64,000 nt of DNA from Nesterenkonia sp. PF2B19 (GCF_001758425.2 NZ_MDSS02000014.1:1-64000); one strand, 5' to 3'. Counted from the stretch's first letter, positions 8,970 through 18,441 are shown. Notes: a model not told the origin generated them from the sequence alone. Numbers and translations: made by a program.

Positions 8970-10111
8970 TCATCGCCGCAGCACGGCCGGCCGTGCCAGC
9001 CCGGCGACCTCCACCGTCGGCCAGCGCTCGTCCACGCTGAGCACATCGATCCAGAGCCCGCTGTCGTGTCCCGCGGCCCCGCCGCCGGCGGCGCGCAGCA
9101 CCACGGTGTCCTCCACCTTCGCGCCCAGGCCGAGCTCCGCGCTCCAACCGGTGGGGTTCCACGCGAACGGCTGGTTCTCCCGGATCAGGTCCGGCACTCC
9201 GGGCGCCACGCGAGGATCCCGGCCCTGGTACCCGGCGGCCCCGCCCTGATGATGCTTCGTCCACTCGTCGGCGGGGAACCCATGCCGCACATAGGACTCC
9301 TGCAGCGTCTCCAGCACCGACTCCAGACGGGCTCCGGGGCGCAGCGCGGCGAACACGTCGGCCTCCACGCCGAGGATCCGTGCATCCAGGTCGTCCTCCC
9401 CGGTGACGGCGCCCCCGAAGCCCACCCAGCGGGTCACGTCGGCGATCAGCCCCTGACGGCGCGCGCACACCACCGCCATGGCGCGGCGGCCCAGCGGCGC
9501 ATCGGTGGGCAGCGGGTGGCGGTGGGCCGCTCGGGACTCACCGTTGACCAGCAGCACCACCGGGTCGGCGCCGGCGGCGATGATCCGCGGCGCCAGGGCG
9601 GCGGCCAGCTGCCGCTCGGTGGTCTCCGGGGTGACCTCGGAGAGCACGTCGGTCAGTGCCTTCGCGGAGGACCGGCACAGCGCCCGGTAGCGCTCCACCT
9701 CGACGTCCAGCAGCGAGGCTCTCACCGCTCGGAGCTGCTGGGCCGCCCCCGCCTCCCGGACCAGCGTCCAGCCGGCGGCCTGCGGCAGTCGCCGACGACG
9801 TCGTCCACATCGGCGTGCCACGGCAGCTCGTGCAGGCTCACGGTGCCGGCGTCGAGCAGCGCGGCCAGCGGCGCCAGCTCCTCGTCACGGATGCGGGCGA
9901 GCTCATTGGTGAACACCCCCACCGAGACGCCGTCGCGGTGCACCACGGCCCGCAGGATCGGGGCGCCGGCGAGGCTGATGTGCACCCGCGCCCCGGCCAG
10001 CAGCCAGGAGATCGCTCCTTCGGTGTCCAGCACGACGGCGTCGGCGCCCACCTCCTCCAGCACTCCGGTCAGCCGTGTGTGCTTGGCGTGGAACTCCTGC
10101 TCGGGGGTCAT
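8970..10111 (-). CDS. M24-like (creatinase/Xaa-Pro peptidase fold) protein, one frameshift
   Basis: The N-terminal creatinase-like domain is read from 10111 (ADAVVLDTEGAISWLLAGAR). The C-terminal pita-bread-like domain (HHQGGAAGYQGR, then NPTGWSAELG and KVEDTVVLR) is read from the next frame. The junction near 9790 (GAC CTG read as GACTG) fits one lost base, giving about 380 residues. The usual M24 metal ligands (Asp-Asp-His-Glu-Glu with HGxGH) are not obvious, so peptidase activity is doubtful. It closes the minus-strand operon of Gfo/Idh, DUF993, isomerase and Gfo-DUF6807, and may act on a sugar-derived substrate. Confidence 0.7.
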
Positions 10112-10203
10112 ACTCCTCCTCGTGGTGGGGTGATCGGCGTTGCCTCCGCGGTGTGGGCCCTGATGAGCGACGATCAGCGCTCACACGGGCCCGCTGCGCG
10201 GAC

Positions 10204-12308
10204 TCATCGTGAGACGCGGGTCGCGGTCAGCTCTGCCGACAGTCTGCTCCCCAGTGCGGCGGCTTCCGCACGGTCCAGCAGACCGTCGACGACGACGGCC
10301 CGCACTCGGCGTGCCACCGGCTCGCCCGGGCGAGCCATCACGGGGGCGTCCCAGGCCAGCGACCTGCCGATTCCGGGATAGCCGGAGTATCGCACGAACC
10401 AGGGGTCCTCGTCGGCGGAGGCCAGCACCAGTGTGGCCTCCCCGGCCCCCAGATGGGGGGCGATCTGCGCGGTGTCGAAGCGCCCGCTGATCGCCAGCCA
10501 GTCGCTGACGCTGCCGTGGACATCCTCCTCCCCGGAGGCCTGCGCGGTGAAGATCTCGGCCTCCCGCAGGGCGGGAAGCCGCCAGAAGAAGCCGCCGTAG
10601 CCGCCGCCTGCGCGCCCGTTGGAACCGGGGCTGCCCAGCGAGACCTCCCGGTCCACGGCCGGTGCGAGAGCGAAGCGGAAGTCCAACATCCATGACCGTT
10701 CGTCGCGGCCGGTCACCGTGACCTCGCGGTCCTCCTGCAGCAGTGTGGCACCGGTGCGGTCGATCCATGCCAGCTGCTGGGCCAGCCGCTGGCTGTGCGC
10801 GTCGTCGTCGAGCTGCTGCGCACGGATGACGATCCGGCCGTGGTCGTCGCGCCAGATGTACCGGCCGTCCTCCCGGGTGTAGGTGCGCCCGCCCCAGAAA
10901 TTGGTGCCGTCCACATCCTGCAGTGCGACGCCGACGCCAGGTGCCAGGTGTGGTCCAGCGGCTGCTGATCGGAGACCAGCACTCCGCCGCGCGTGCGCAC
11001 CCGGTCCAGGAAGGGCCGTGGGGAGTCGGTGGGGGAGATGTCGTCGCCGGTGCGCAGCTCTGCCACGGTCTGCGCCTCACCCGCGTCGGCGCCGGGAAGC
11101 GCCAGGGAACCGCTCGTGGCGGCGGGGGCCGCCCAGGGTGCCCCCAGCGAGGAGAACGTGGAGGGGGCCTTCACCGCGCGGGCGGCATAGTCCTCGATAT
11201 GCGGGATCACCGGGTGCCGCTCGGGGCCGGAATCCACCTGCTCCACATGCTCCTCGCCGATCTGTGCCGGATCCTCCGCGGTGCGGACCGCCTCCAGCAC
11301 GCGCATGAACGCCCCGGACTCGCGCAGCGGGGAGAGCAGCCTCTCGGCCTCCCCGGTGCGCACGTCGATCAGGTTCTCCAGCAGGTTGCTGCGCTCGAAC
11401 TCCAGCGTCCGCGGCTTGCCGGCCTCCCCGGCGTTGAACGGCGCCTCCCGGTTGGGTGTGATCTCCAGCCGGTCTTCGGTGTAGTAAAGCACCGCGTGGC
11501 CTTCTGTGCCGTAGATCGTCACCCACGGCGGCCGGTGGTCCTCCGGCGCGCAGAGCGTCAGCGCCGCGGTCACGGGGATTCCCTCGGTGGTGCGCAGCGA
11601 GACGGTGGACGTGTCGTCGGCCTCGATCTGGTGGGCGTGCAGCAGCTCGGTGCCCAACTGGGCGACGTCGTCGGCGTCCCGGGCGCCGGCGATGTGCAGG
11701 GCGGTGCGCACTGCGTGGGCCAACGGGTTGGTGATCACTCCGTCGACCACCTGGACGCCGTCGAGTACCCGTCGGCCCGCCCAGGGAGCGCGGGCGTAGT
11801 AGGCCTCCCGGCGCAGCCACAGCCCGGTGGCTCCGACCGCGCGCAGCTGTCCGATGGCACCCGGGGCGTGGGGGGCGGCCAGCAGCTCCTCCAGCGCGGG
11901 CAGGGCATGGGACCCCAGCGACTGGAAGCCCACCTGGATGCGCCGGCCGAGCCGATCGGCGGCGTCCAGCAGCTCCTCATACTGGGCGAAGGTCGCCGTC
12001 GGCGGCTTCTCCAGCAGCACGTCGGCGCCCATCTCGAGCGCCTCCAGTGCGAGGTCCCGGTGCGTGTTGATCGGCGTGGAGACGATGACGACGTCGGGGC
12101 GGTGCCCGGCCTCGCGCGCCTCGGTGAGCGTGCGGTGCACCGGGATGTCCCCGCGGACCTCTGGGCCGGGGTCGCTGTAGCTGGCGCCGGCGATCAGCCG
12201 AGCCTTGCCCGATGCGGCCAGGCGCTGCAGGTTCAGCAGATGCTGGCGGCCGAAGCCGTCCAGGCCGACCAGCAGCACCGACGTCGGGGCGGATCCTTCA
12301 GCGGTCAT
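10204..12308 (-). CDS. Gfo/Idh/MocA oxidoreductase fused to a DUF6807 domain, one frameshift
   Basis: The protein starts at 12308 with a Rossmann motif (VLLVGLDGFGRQH), then DVLLEKPP with the conserved EKP lysine at about residue 100, and a Gfo/Idh C-terminal sheet domain to about residue 395. After a linker the frame enters the DUF6807 N-terminal region (RTRGGVLVSD). It then shifts by one base near 10934 into GVALQDVDGTNFWGGRTY and the rest of DUF6807 up to 10204. The junction (CTGGGC read as CTGGC) restores a single protein of about 700 residues. Because DUF6807 has begun before the shift, the fusion is real unless both halves are mis-assembled. It is probably a sugar dehydrogenase linked to a domain acting on its product. 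Confidence 0.8.
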
Positions 12309-12331
12309 GGCTCTCCTCGGAGTGACTGGCG

Positions 12332-12415
12332 CATCGAGTGGCCACGAATCCCGGCATCTGCTTCCCCGACACGGCGTGTCAGCCGGGAGATCCCGTGGTT
12401 CGTGGCCACTCGATG
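12332..12415. repeat. Triple-nested inverted repeat, structured intergenic element
   Basis: A perfect 17-bp outer stem (CATCGAGTGGCCACGAA, 12332-12348 with 12399-12415) encloses a 7-bp stem (TCCCGGC with GCCGGGA). That encloses a 5-bp stem around GGC (GACAC-GGC-GTGTC, 12368-12380). The element fills the gap between the isomerase stop and the Gfo-DUF6807 start inside one operon. It could be a terminator, processing site or palindromic repeat. No U-tract is present. Confidence 0.7.
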
Positions 12416-12426
12416 GGTGGGGATGG

Positions 12427-13332
12427 TCAGACGGCGGCGGACGGGGTGTGGGCGGACGCGGCCGTCAGGAACGGCTCCACCAGGTCGGCGTAGCGCGTCT
12501 TCATCGTCTCCAGCGTCACGGCGGCGTCCTGGGCGTTGATCTCCTCGTTGAAGATCTCCACCTCGACCGGTCCCGTGTAGCCGGCCTCGGCCACCCACCG
12601 GGAGATCGTGGGGAAGTCCACATGGCCGTCGCCCATCATCCCGCGGGACTTCAGGGCGTCGGCGGCGATCGGCAGGTTGAAGTCGCACACCTGGTAGCTG
12701 GCGAGACGACCCTCGCGGCCGGCGCGGGCGATCTGCTCCTGCAGCTGGGGGTCCCACCACACATGGAAGGTGTCGACGACGACGCCGACCGTCTCCGCCG
12801 GATGCGGGGCCGCCAGGTCCAGGGCCTCTCCCAGCGTGGAGAGCACCGCACGGTCCGCCGCATACATCGGGTGCAGCGGCTCCAGCACCAGCCGCACGCC
12901 GTGCTCGGCGGCGTAGGGCAGCAGCTCGGCGATGCCGTCGGCCACGCGGGCGCGGGCGTCCACGATCGACTTGTCCGCCCGGTCGCCCTCCCCGCCCAGC
13001 AGGTGCGCGGCGGAGGGGAGCCCGCCGACCACCATGATCAGCTCACCGGTGCCGATGGCGGCCGCCTCACGGATCGCCGCCCGGTTGGACTCCAGCGCGG
13101 CGGCCCGCCCTGCGGCGTCGGCCGGGGTGAGGAATCCGCCGCGGCACAGCGTGGTGGCGCTCAGTCCGGCGCCGGAGATGATCTGCGCGGCCTTCTCCGC
13201 CCCGCCTGCCTGCTCCAGCAGGTGACGCCAGGGGCCGATGTGGGAGAGCCCGGCGGCGGCGACGGCGTCGACGGCCTCCTGCAGGGACAGCTGTGGGGTG
13301 GTGCCCGTGTTCAGCGACAGCTCGAAGCTCAT
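12427..13332 (-). CDS. Sugar phosphate isomerase/epimerase family (TIM-barrel, AP-endonuclease-2 fold)
   Basis: The 301-residue TIM barrel carries the metal-site pattern of this superfamily: LVLEPLHP (Glu), GVVVDTFHVWW (Asp, His), a YQVCDFN segment and a final VEVEIFNEE (Glu). Members isomerise keto-sugars, and some act as lyases on 3-keto glycosides. The ATG overlaps the DUF993 stop codon (ATGA), so translation is coupled. With the flanking Gfo/Idh enzymes it suggests oxidation of a sugar followed by rearrangement or elimination. The substrate is unknown. Confidence 0.85.
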   Translation of the reverse strand: MSFELSLNTGTTPQLSLQEAVDAVAAAGLSHIGPWRHLLEQAGGAEKAAQIISGAGLSATTLCRGGFLTPADAAGRAAALESNRAAIREAAAIGTGELIMVVGGLPSAAHLLGGEGDRADKSIVDARARVADGIAELLPYAAEHGVRLVLEPLHPMYAADRAVLSTLGEALDLAAPHPAETVGVVVDTFHVWWDPQLQEQIARAGREGRLASYQVCDFNLPIAADALKSRGMMGDGHVDFPTISRWVAEAGYTGPVEVEIFNEEINAQDAAVTLETMKTRYADLVEPFLTAASAHTPSAAV

Positions 13333-14614
13333 GCGAGGCCTCCGGTCTTCAGCAGGCTGGCCATGCGTTCGGCGGCCAGCTGCGGGTCGGGGAGCAGCCC
13401 GGCCTGGTCGGCCAGGACGAAGGTGTGCGCCAGGTGCGGCAGCGAGCGTCCCGCGTGCAGTCCGCCGACCAGCTGGAAGCCGGACTGGTGTCCGTTGAGC
13501 CAGGACAGGAAGGCGATGCCCGTCTTGTAGTAGAACGTCGGGGCGCTGAAGATGTGCTTCCCCAGCTCCCGGGTGGAGTCGAGGATGGCGCGCCCGCGGG
13601 CCGCATCGCCGGCGTCGTAGGCCTGCAGAGCCGTGGACGCCGCCGGGTAGATGGCGGCGAAGATGCCCAGCAGCGCATCCGAGTACGCCGTGTCGTCGCC
13701 GTCGATGAGCTCCGGGTAGTTGAAGTCGTCGCCGGTGTAGAGCCGCACGCCCTCCGGCAGAGCGGCGCGCAGGCGCTTCTCGTGCTCGGCGTCCAGCAGG
13801 GAGACCTTCACGCCGTCGACCTTCTCCGGGTTCTGCCGGATCAGGGTCAGGAAGGTCTCGGTGGCCTCGGCGACGTCGTCGGATCCCCAGTAGCCGGCCA
13901 GCGCCGGGTCGAACATGGGGCCGAGCCAGTGCAGCACCACCGGCTCCTGGGCGGTGGTCAGCAGGCGGGTGTAGACGTCCAGGTAGTCCTGGGCCCCGGA
14001 GGCGACCTTGGCCAGGGCGCGGGAGGCCATGAGGATCACCTTCGCCCCAGAGGTCTCCACGACCTCCAGCTGCTCCAGGTAGGCGGCGAGCACGGTCTGG
14101 ATCCCGGCCTCGCCCGGCTCCACGGAGGCCGGGTCCACCTGGTCGGTGCCGGCGCCGCAGGCGACGAGGTCGCGCACGGTGCGGCCGGCCAGTGCCGGGT
14201 AGGTGCCGGCCTCGACGACCGCCGCGGCCTCCGCCGCCGAACGACGGATGAGCTCCTTCGTGGCCTCATAGTCCAGGCCCATGCCGCGCTGGGCGGTGTC
14301 CATGCGTCGGCGACGCCGAGCCCGTAGGACCACAGCTCGTGCCGGTAGGCCAGCGTGGCCTCCCAGTCCAGCTGGGCCGGCGCGCCGGGGACGTTGTCCG
14401 CGGACATCACCGGCACCACATGGGCGGCGGCGTAGACCTTCCGGGAGGTCAGGGGCTTCTCCGGGCGGGTGAACGGCCCCAGGGAGGGGTCGGCCTGGCC
14501 GGTCATGGTGTACTCCACGGTGCCGCCGTCGAGCGACGGCAGCGTCAGCGTGGGCAGGGGCGTGGTCTGCTGTGCGGGGGCGCTGGCAGTGCTGGTGGTG
14601 CTGGTGGTGCTCAC
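13329..14614 (-). CDS. DUF993 family protein (dihydrodipicolinate synthase-like barrel), one frameshift
   Basis: The first part (to LGVADA) starts at 14614. The second part, from MDTAQRGMGLDYEATKELI on, is one frame away; restoring one base in GACGCATGG near 14303 joins them into about 428 residues. The sequence matches DUF993, a TIM-barrel family related to class I aldolases. VKVSLLDAEHE, with a lysine, may hold the Schiff-base residue, although this is inference. It sits between Gfo/Idh and the isomerase with a coupled downstream start. A retro-aldol or hydrolytic step on an oxidised sugar is possible. The C-terminus, YYKTGIAFLSWLNGHQ, is typical of the family. Confidence 0.8.
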
Positions 14615-15777
14615 AGGGTGATCTCCGGGATGTCGAGGGTGCGGCGCTCGGCGTGGGACTTCAGGCCGAGCTCGGCGAGCTGGACGCCGCGGGCGGCGGA
14701 GAGCAGGCCGAACCGGTGGTCACGGCCGGCGACGACGTCGGCGAGGAACTCCTCCCACTGCAGCTTGAAGCCGTTGTCCAGCTCGGCGTTGGCGGGGACC
14801 TCCATCCACTGGTCGCGGAAGGACTCGGTGACCGGGAGGTCCGGGTTCCACACCGGCTTCGGCGTGTGGGCGCGCTGCTGGGCCACACACTTGTTCAGGC
14901 CGGCGACGGCGGAGCCGTGGGTGCCGTCGATCTGGAACTCCACGAGTTCGTCGCGGTAGACGCGCACCGCCCAGGAGGAGTTGATCTGGCCGACCACCTG
15001 GTCGCCCTGCGGGGTCTCCAGGTCGAAGATGCCGTAGGCGGCGTCGTCGGCGTCGGCGTCGTAGGGCTCGCAGTTCTCGTCCCAGCGCGTGGGGATGTGG
15101 GTGGCGGTCCTGGACGTGACGGACTTGACCGTGCCGATGATGCCTTCGAGCACGTAGTTCCAGTGGCAGTACATGTCGGTGGTCATGGAGCCGCCGTCGG
15201 CCAGACGGTAGTTCCAGGAGGGGCGCTGGGCGGGCTGGACCTCGCCCTCGAAGACCCAGTACCCGAACTCGCCGCGCAGGGAGAGGATGCGGCCGAAGAA
15301 GCCCTCGTCCACCAGGCGGCGCAGCTTCACCAGGCCGGGCAGGTAGAGCTTGTCGTGGACGACGCCGGCGGTGATGCCGGCGGTCTTGGCCTGGCGCGCC
15401 AGGTCCACGGCCTCCTCGAGGGTCTCGGCGGTGGGCTTCTCGGTGAAGATGTGCTTGCCGGCGGCGATCGCCTTGGACAGCGTGGCGGGGCGCAGGGAGG
15501 TCATGGAGGCGTCGAAGACGATGTCCACTGACGGGTCGTTGATGGCCCCGTCGAGGTCGGTGGTCCAGTGCTCGACGTCGTGCCTGGCGGCGAGCTCCTT
15601 GATCTTGGACTCGTTGCGACCGACGAGGATCGGCTCGACGGTGACCTTGGAGCCGTCGGCGAGCGTGATGCCGCCCTGGTCGCGGATGGGGAGGATGGAG
15701 CGCAGCAGGTGCTGGCGGTAGCCCATCCGGCCGGTGATGCCGTTCATGGCGATGCGGAGGACGCGGGGCTCAGTCAT
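14611..15777 (-). CDS. Gfo/Idh/MocA family sugar oxidoreductase
   Basis: The 388-residue protein has an N-terminal Rossmann fold (LRIAMNGITGRMGYRQH), the EKP motif in HIFTEKPTAET, and the family's C-terminal alpha/beta domain with GSMTTDMYCHWNYVLE. The ATG at 15777 has an AAGGAGC Shine-Dalgarno; a longer frame upstream lacks one. It is the first gene of a five-gene operon ending at 8970. Its promoter carries both a LacI-type operator and a CRP-like site, so it should respond to an inducer sugar and to carbon status. Its likely job is NAD(P)-dependent oxidation of a sugar or glycoside. Confidence 0.88.
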   Translation of the reverse strand: MTEPRVLRIAMNGITGRMGYRQHLLRSILPIRDQGGITLADGSKVTVEPILVGRNESKIKELAARHDVEHWTTDLDGAINDPSVDIVFDASMTSLRPATLSKAIAAGKHIFTEKPTAETLEEAVDLARQAKTAGITAGVVHDKLYLPGLVKLRRLVDEGFFGRILSLRGEFGYWVFEGEVQPAQRPSWNYRLADGGSMTTDMYCHWNYVLEGIIGTVKSVTSRTATHIPTRWDENCEPYDADADDAAYGIFDLETPQGDQVVGQINSSWAVRVYRDELVEFQIDGTHGSAVAGLNKCVAQQRAHTPKPVWNPDLPVTESFRDQWMEVPANAELDNGFKLQWEEFLADVVAGRDHRFGLLSAARGVQLAELGLKSHAERRTLDIPEITL

Positions 15778-15820
15778 GGAATCGGGGCTCCTTGCAGGGG
15801 GTCTGGCGGGGCGATGATGT

Positions 15821-15836
15821 TGGAATGCGCTTTCCA
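15821..15836. promoter_or_regulatory. LacI-type operator, Gfo operon / divergent LacI
   Basis: TGGAATGCGCTTTCCA is a near-palindrome with TGGAA/TTCCA arms and a central CG. It lies just downstream of the -10 of the minus-strand operon, where bound repressor would block initiation. The divergent LacI gene at 15888 is the natural candidate regulator. Confidence 0.75.
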
Positions 15837-15873
15837 CGGTAGTATCGCTCCAAAGAGTGTGTCAACTGTCACA
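15836..15873 (-). promoter_or_regulatory. Promoter of the Gfo-DUF993 operon with overlapping CRP/GlxR-like site
   Basis: On the minus strand TTGACA (15865-15860) and TACCGT (15841-15836) are 18 bases apart. A CRP-like site, TGTGT-N6-TCACA, covers 15858-15873 and overlaps the -35. Confidence 0.6.
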
Positions 15874-15887
15874 GGCAGGAGCTTCAG

Positions 15888-16916
15888 ATGGCTGTCCGTC
15901 TGGCCGACGTGGCCAAGGCCGCCGGGGTGTCCCAGTCCACGGCCTCCCGAGTGCTCAACGGATCCACCCGTCGGCCCAAGCCCGAGATCGCCGACCGCGT
16001 GCGCGCGGCCGCCGAGGAGCTGGGCTATTTCCCCAATGCGCAGGCGCAAGCGCTTGCCCGATCCTCGGCCGGCCTGATGGGCCTGATCGTCCATGACATC
16101 GCCGATCCGTACTTCTCTTCGATCGCCCGCGGGGCGCAGCGCGGCCTGGCCGGGACCGGCGTCCAGCTCATGCTGGCCTCCACGGAACGCGAGGCCGCGG
16201 CGGAGGTAGAGGCGGTGCGCGCCTTCATGTCATACCGGACCGATGCGATACTCCTGGCCGGCTCCCGCGGCATGGAGGACGACGCCCTGCTGCAGAAGGT
16301 GCTGGAGACCTATCAGGACAACGGCGGGAAGGTCTCCATGATCGGTCAGCCCTTCCCGACCGCCGGCGGTGTGCAGATCGACAACGAGGCCGGGGCTGCC
16401 GCGCTGGCCTCCGAGCTGCTCAAGCTTGGGCACCGGCGCTTCGCCGTGCTCAGCGGAGAGCAGGAGCTGTCCACCTCGGCGCAGCGCTCCGACGGGTTCA
16501 TCGCCAAGCTCAAGGCGGCCGGCGTCGTTCCGGAGGTGGTCAAGGAGGGCACCTTCACCCGCGACGGCGGCTACTTCATGATGGGCGAGCTCATCAGCTC
16601 CGGTGCGGTCTCCGCGGCGGAGGGGTCTGAGGGGGGCGGGCCGCTGTGCGTGTTCTGCGTCAACGACGTCATGGCGCTGGGTGCCCTGGCGGCGATCCGC
16701 GAGGCGGGACTGCGCGTTCCCGAGGATGTCGCGCTCGCCGGCTTCGACGACATTCCGACGCTGGCCGACCAGTTCCCCTCGATCACCACCGTCCGGCTGC
16801 CCCTGGAAGAGATCGGCCGGATGACGGCGTCGATGACGCTGGCACCCGGGGATGCCGAACGCCGCATGGTGGTGGAGGGCGCCCCCGTGCTCCGGGAGAG
16901 CACCCGGCTGCCCTGA
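15888..16916 (+). CDS. LacI-family transcriptional regulator
   Basis: The intact 342-residue regulator has a helix-turn-helix (LADVAKAAGVSQSTASRVLN), the hinge NAQAQALARS, and a ligand-binding domain with AGFDDIPTLADQFPSITTV near the C-terminus. The ATG follows CAGGAG. It is divergent from the Gfo/DUF993 operon, sharing a 110-base interval with a well-formed LacI operator, and so probably represses that operon and itself until its sugar effector appears. Confidence 0.9.
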   Translation: MAVRLADVAKAAGVSQSTASRVLNGSTRRPKPEIADRVRAAAEELGYFPNAQAQALARSSAGLMGLIVHDIADPYFSSIARGAQRGLAGTGVQLMLASTEREAAAEVEAVRAFMSYRTDAILLAGSRGMEDDALLQKVLETYQDNGGKVSMIGQPFPTAGGVQIDNEAGAAALASELLKLGHRRFAVLSGEQELSTSAQRSDGFIAKLKAAGVVPEVVKEGTFTRDGGYFMMGELISSGAVSAAEGSEGGGPLCVFCVNDVMALGALAAIREAGLRVPEDVALAGFDDIPTLADQFPSITTVRLPLEEIGRMTASMTLAPGDAERRMVVEGAPVLRESTRLP

Positions 16917-16978
16917 GGCCCCACCGACCCGCCGATACGCCGTCTCCGCCCCGTGGTGGTTGCCTTCGGGGATCATCA

Positions 16979-17007
16979 TTGACCTGTGAGGTGAGTCACC
17001 TTAGATT
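16979..17007 (+). promoter_or_regulatory. SBP2 promoter with CRP/GlxR-like site filling the spacer
   Basis: TTGACC (16979-16984) and TAGATT (17002-17007) are 17 bases apart. The spacer contains TGTGAGGTGAGTCACC (16985-17000), matching the CRP/GlxR consensus TGTGA-N6-TCACA except for the last base. Confidence 0.7.
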
Positions 17008-17018
17008 GTCAGGACAAG

Positions 17019-17030
17019 GTGAACGATCAC
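17019..17030. promoter_or_regulatory. Operator-like palindrome downstream of the SBP2 start
   Basis: GTGAACGATCAC has GTGA/TCAC arms around a central CG and contains AACGAT, which recurs beside other receptor promoters. It lies just after the predicted +1. Confidence 0.45.
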
Positions 17031-17046
17031 TCTCCAGGGGGACATC

Positions 17047-18345
17047 ATGGACCATCGCCGTTCCACGCCCGTGCCGCGCCGCCGCCGTCGCGCCACGGTT
17101 CTGACCGCCGGCCTCGCCGCCGCCACGCTGGTGCTCGCCGGCTGCGGAGGACAAGAGGGCGACGACGGCGACGTCACCCTCCGCTTCGTCTGGTGGGGCT
17201 CGGACGCCCGTCACCAGAACACCCAGGAGATCATCGATGCCTTCGAAGCGGAGCACCCGCACATCAGCATCAATGGAGACTTCGGCGACTGGGACGGCTA
17301 CTGGGACCAGCTCGCCACGCAGACCGCCGCCGCCGACGCCCCGGACATCATCCAGATGGACGAGCTGTACCTGCGCGAGTACGCGGACCGCGGCTCGCTG
17401 CTGGACCTGGACGAGGTGGACACCTCGCAGATGGACGAGACCGTGGTGGACAACGGCCGCACCGAGGGCGGCCTGTACGGAGTGACCATCGGCATCAACG
17501 CCTTCACCGTCCTGGCCAATCCGGACCTCTTCGAGGAGGCCGGGGTGGACATGCCGGACGACACCACCTGGACTTGGGGCGACTACCGGGACATCGCCGT
17601 CGAGCTCAGCGAGGGCCTCGACGGCGCCTGGGGTGCTGGCGGCTTCGACGAGACCGGCGGATTCCAGACCTGGGTCCGCCAGCAGGGCGGACATCTCAGC
17701 GATGAGGACGGGCAGCTCGGCTTCACCGCGGAGGATGCCGAGAGCTACTTCGAGTACCTCGTCGAGCTGCTGGAGGCCGGAGCCACGCCGTCGGCCTCCG
17801 CGCTCGCGGAGGACCAGGGAGTGGGGCCGGATCAGTCGCTGACCACCGCCGGCCAGGTGGCGATGCGCGCCTGGTGGTCCAACCAGTCGGTGGCGCTCTC
17901 CGAATCGGCGGGCACCCAGCTGGAGCTGCTGCGGTTCCCCAGCCACACCGGCAGTGCCGAGGATGCCATGCCCTGGTACAAGTCCTCGATGTTCCTCTCC
18001 GGCAGCGCGACCACCGATCACCCGGAGGAGGTCCAGCAGTTCATCGACTTCTTCGTCAACTCGGAGGAGGCCGCGCTGATCGACATGGCCGAGCGTGGCA
18101 TCCCGCCGAACAACGAGATCCGCCAGGTGGTCACCGAGGAGCTGGACGGCGCCCAGCTGGTCATGGCCGAATACATCGACGAGATCGAGGGCGAGCTCGG
18201 TCCTTCCGAGCCTGTGCCGGCCATGGGCGGGTCCGCGTTCCAGCAGATCCTCTACCGGTACCAGGACGAGGTGCTCTTCGACCGCATGTCTCCGGCCGAC
18301 GCCGCCGAGGCGATGGTCTCCGAGATGGAGTCCGAGATCCGGTAG
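17047..18345 (+). CDS. Sugar ABC transporter solute-binding lipoprotein (SBP2)
   Basis: The 432-residue receptor has an Arg-rich signal peptide and a lipobox LVLAGC (cysteine about residue 35). The mature part holds LRFVWWGSDARHQNTQEII, YWDQLATQ, IIQMDELYLREYADRG and DDTTWTW. The intact gene is followed by the secreted PL9-like lyase, so it probably captures oligogalacturonides or rhamnogalacturonan fragments released by that enzyme. No permease genes adjoin it. CRP-like control is suggested by the promoter. Confidence 0.9.
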   Translation: MDHRRSTPVPRRRRRATVLTAGLAAATLVLAGCGGQEGDDGDVTLRFVWWGSDARHQNTQEIIDAFEAEHPHISINGDFGDWDGYWDQLATQTAAADAPDIIQMDELYLREYADRGSLLDLDEVDTSQMDETVVDNGRTEGGLYGVTIGINAFTVLANPDLFEEAGVDMPDDTTWTWGDYRDIAVELSEGLDGAWGAGGFDETGGFQTWVRQQGGHLSDEDGQLGFTAEDAESYFEYLVELLEAGATPSASALAEDQGVGPDQSLTTAGQVAMRAWWSNQSVALSESAGTQLELLRFPSHTGSAEDAMPWYKSSMFLSGSATTDHPEEVQQFIDFFVNSEEAALIDMAERGIPPNNEIRQVVTEELDGAQLVMAEYIDEIEGELGPSEPVPAMGGSAFQQILYRYQDEVLFDRMSPADAAEAMVSEMESEIR

Positions 18346-18371
18346 CGGGCTGCGCGCCTCTGTCGCCCTGC

Positions 18372-18417
18372 CCCGCGCGCCCCGTCGCACCTGTCCCGCG
18401 CGCCCCGTCGCACCTGT
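18372..18417 (+). repeat. Two tandem 23-bp repeats after SBP2
   Basis: A 23-bp GC-rich unit beginning CCCGCGCGCCCCG is repeated exactly twice directly downstream of the SBP2 gene. No function is evident. Confidence 0.6.
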
Positions 18418-18441
18418 CCCGCTCCGCCGCGCCCTCCCCGT

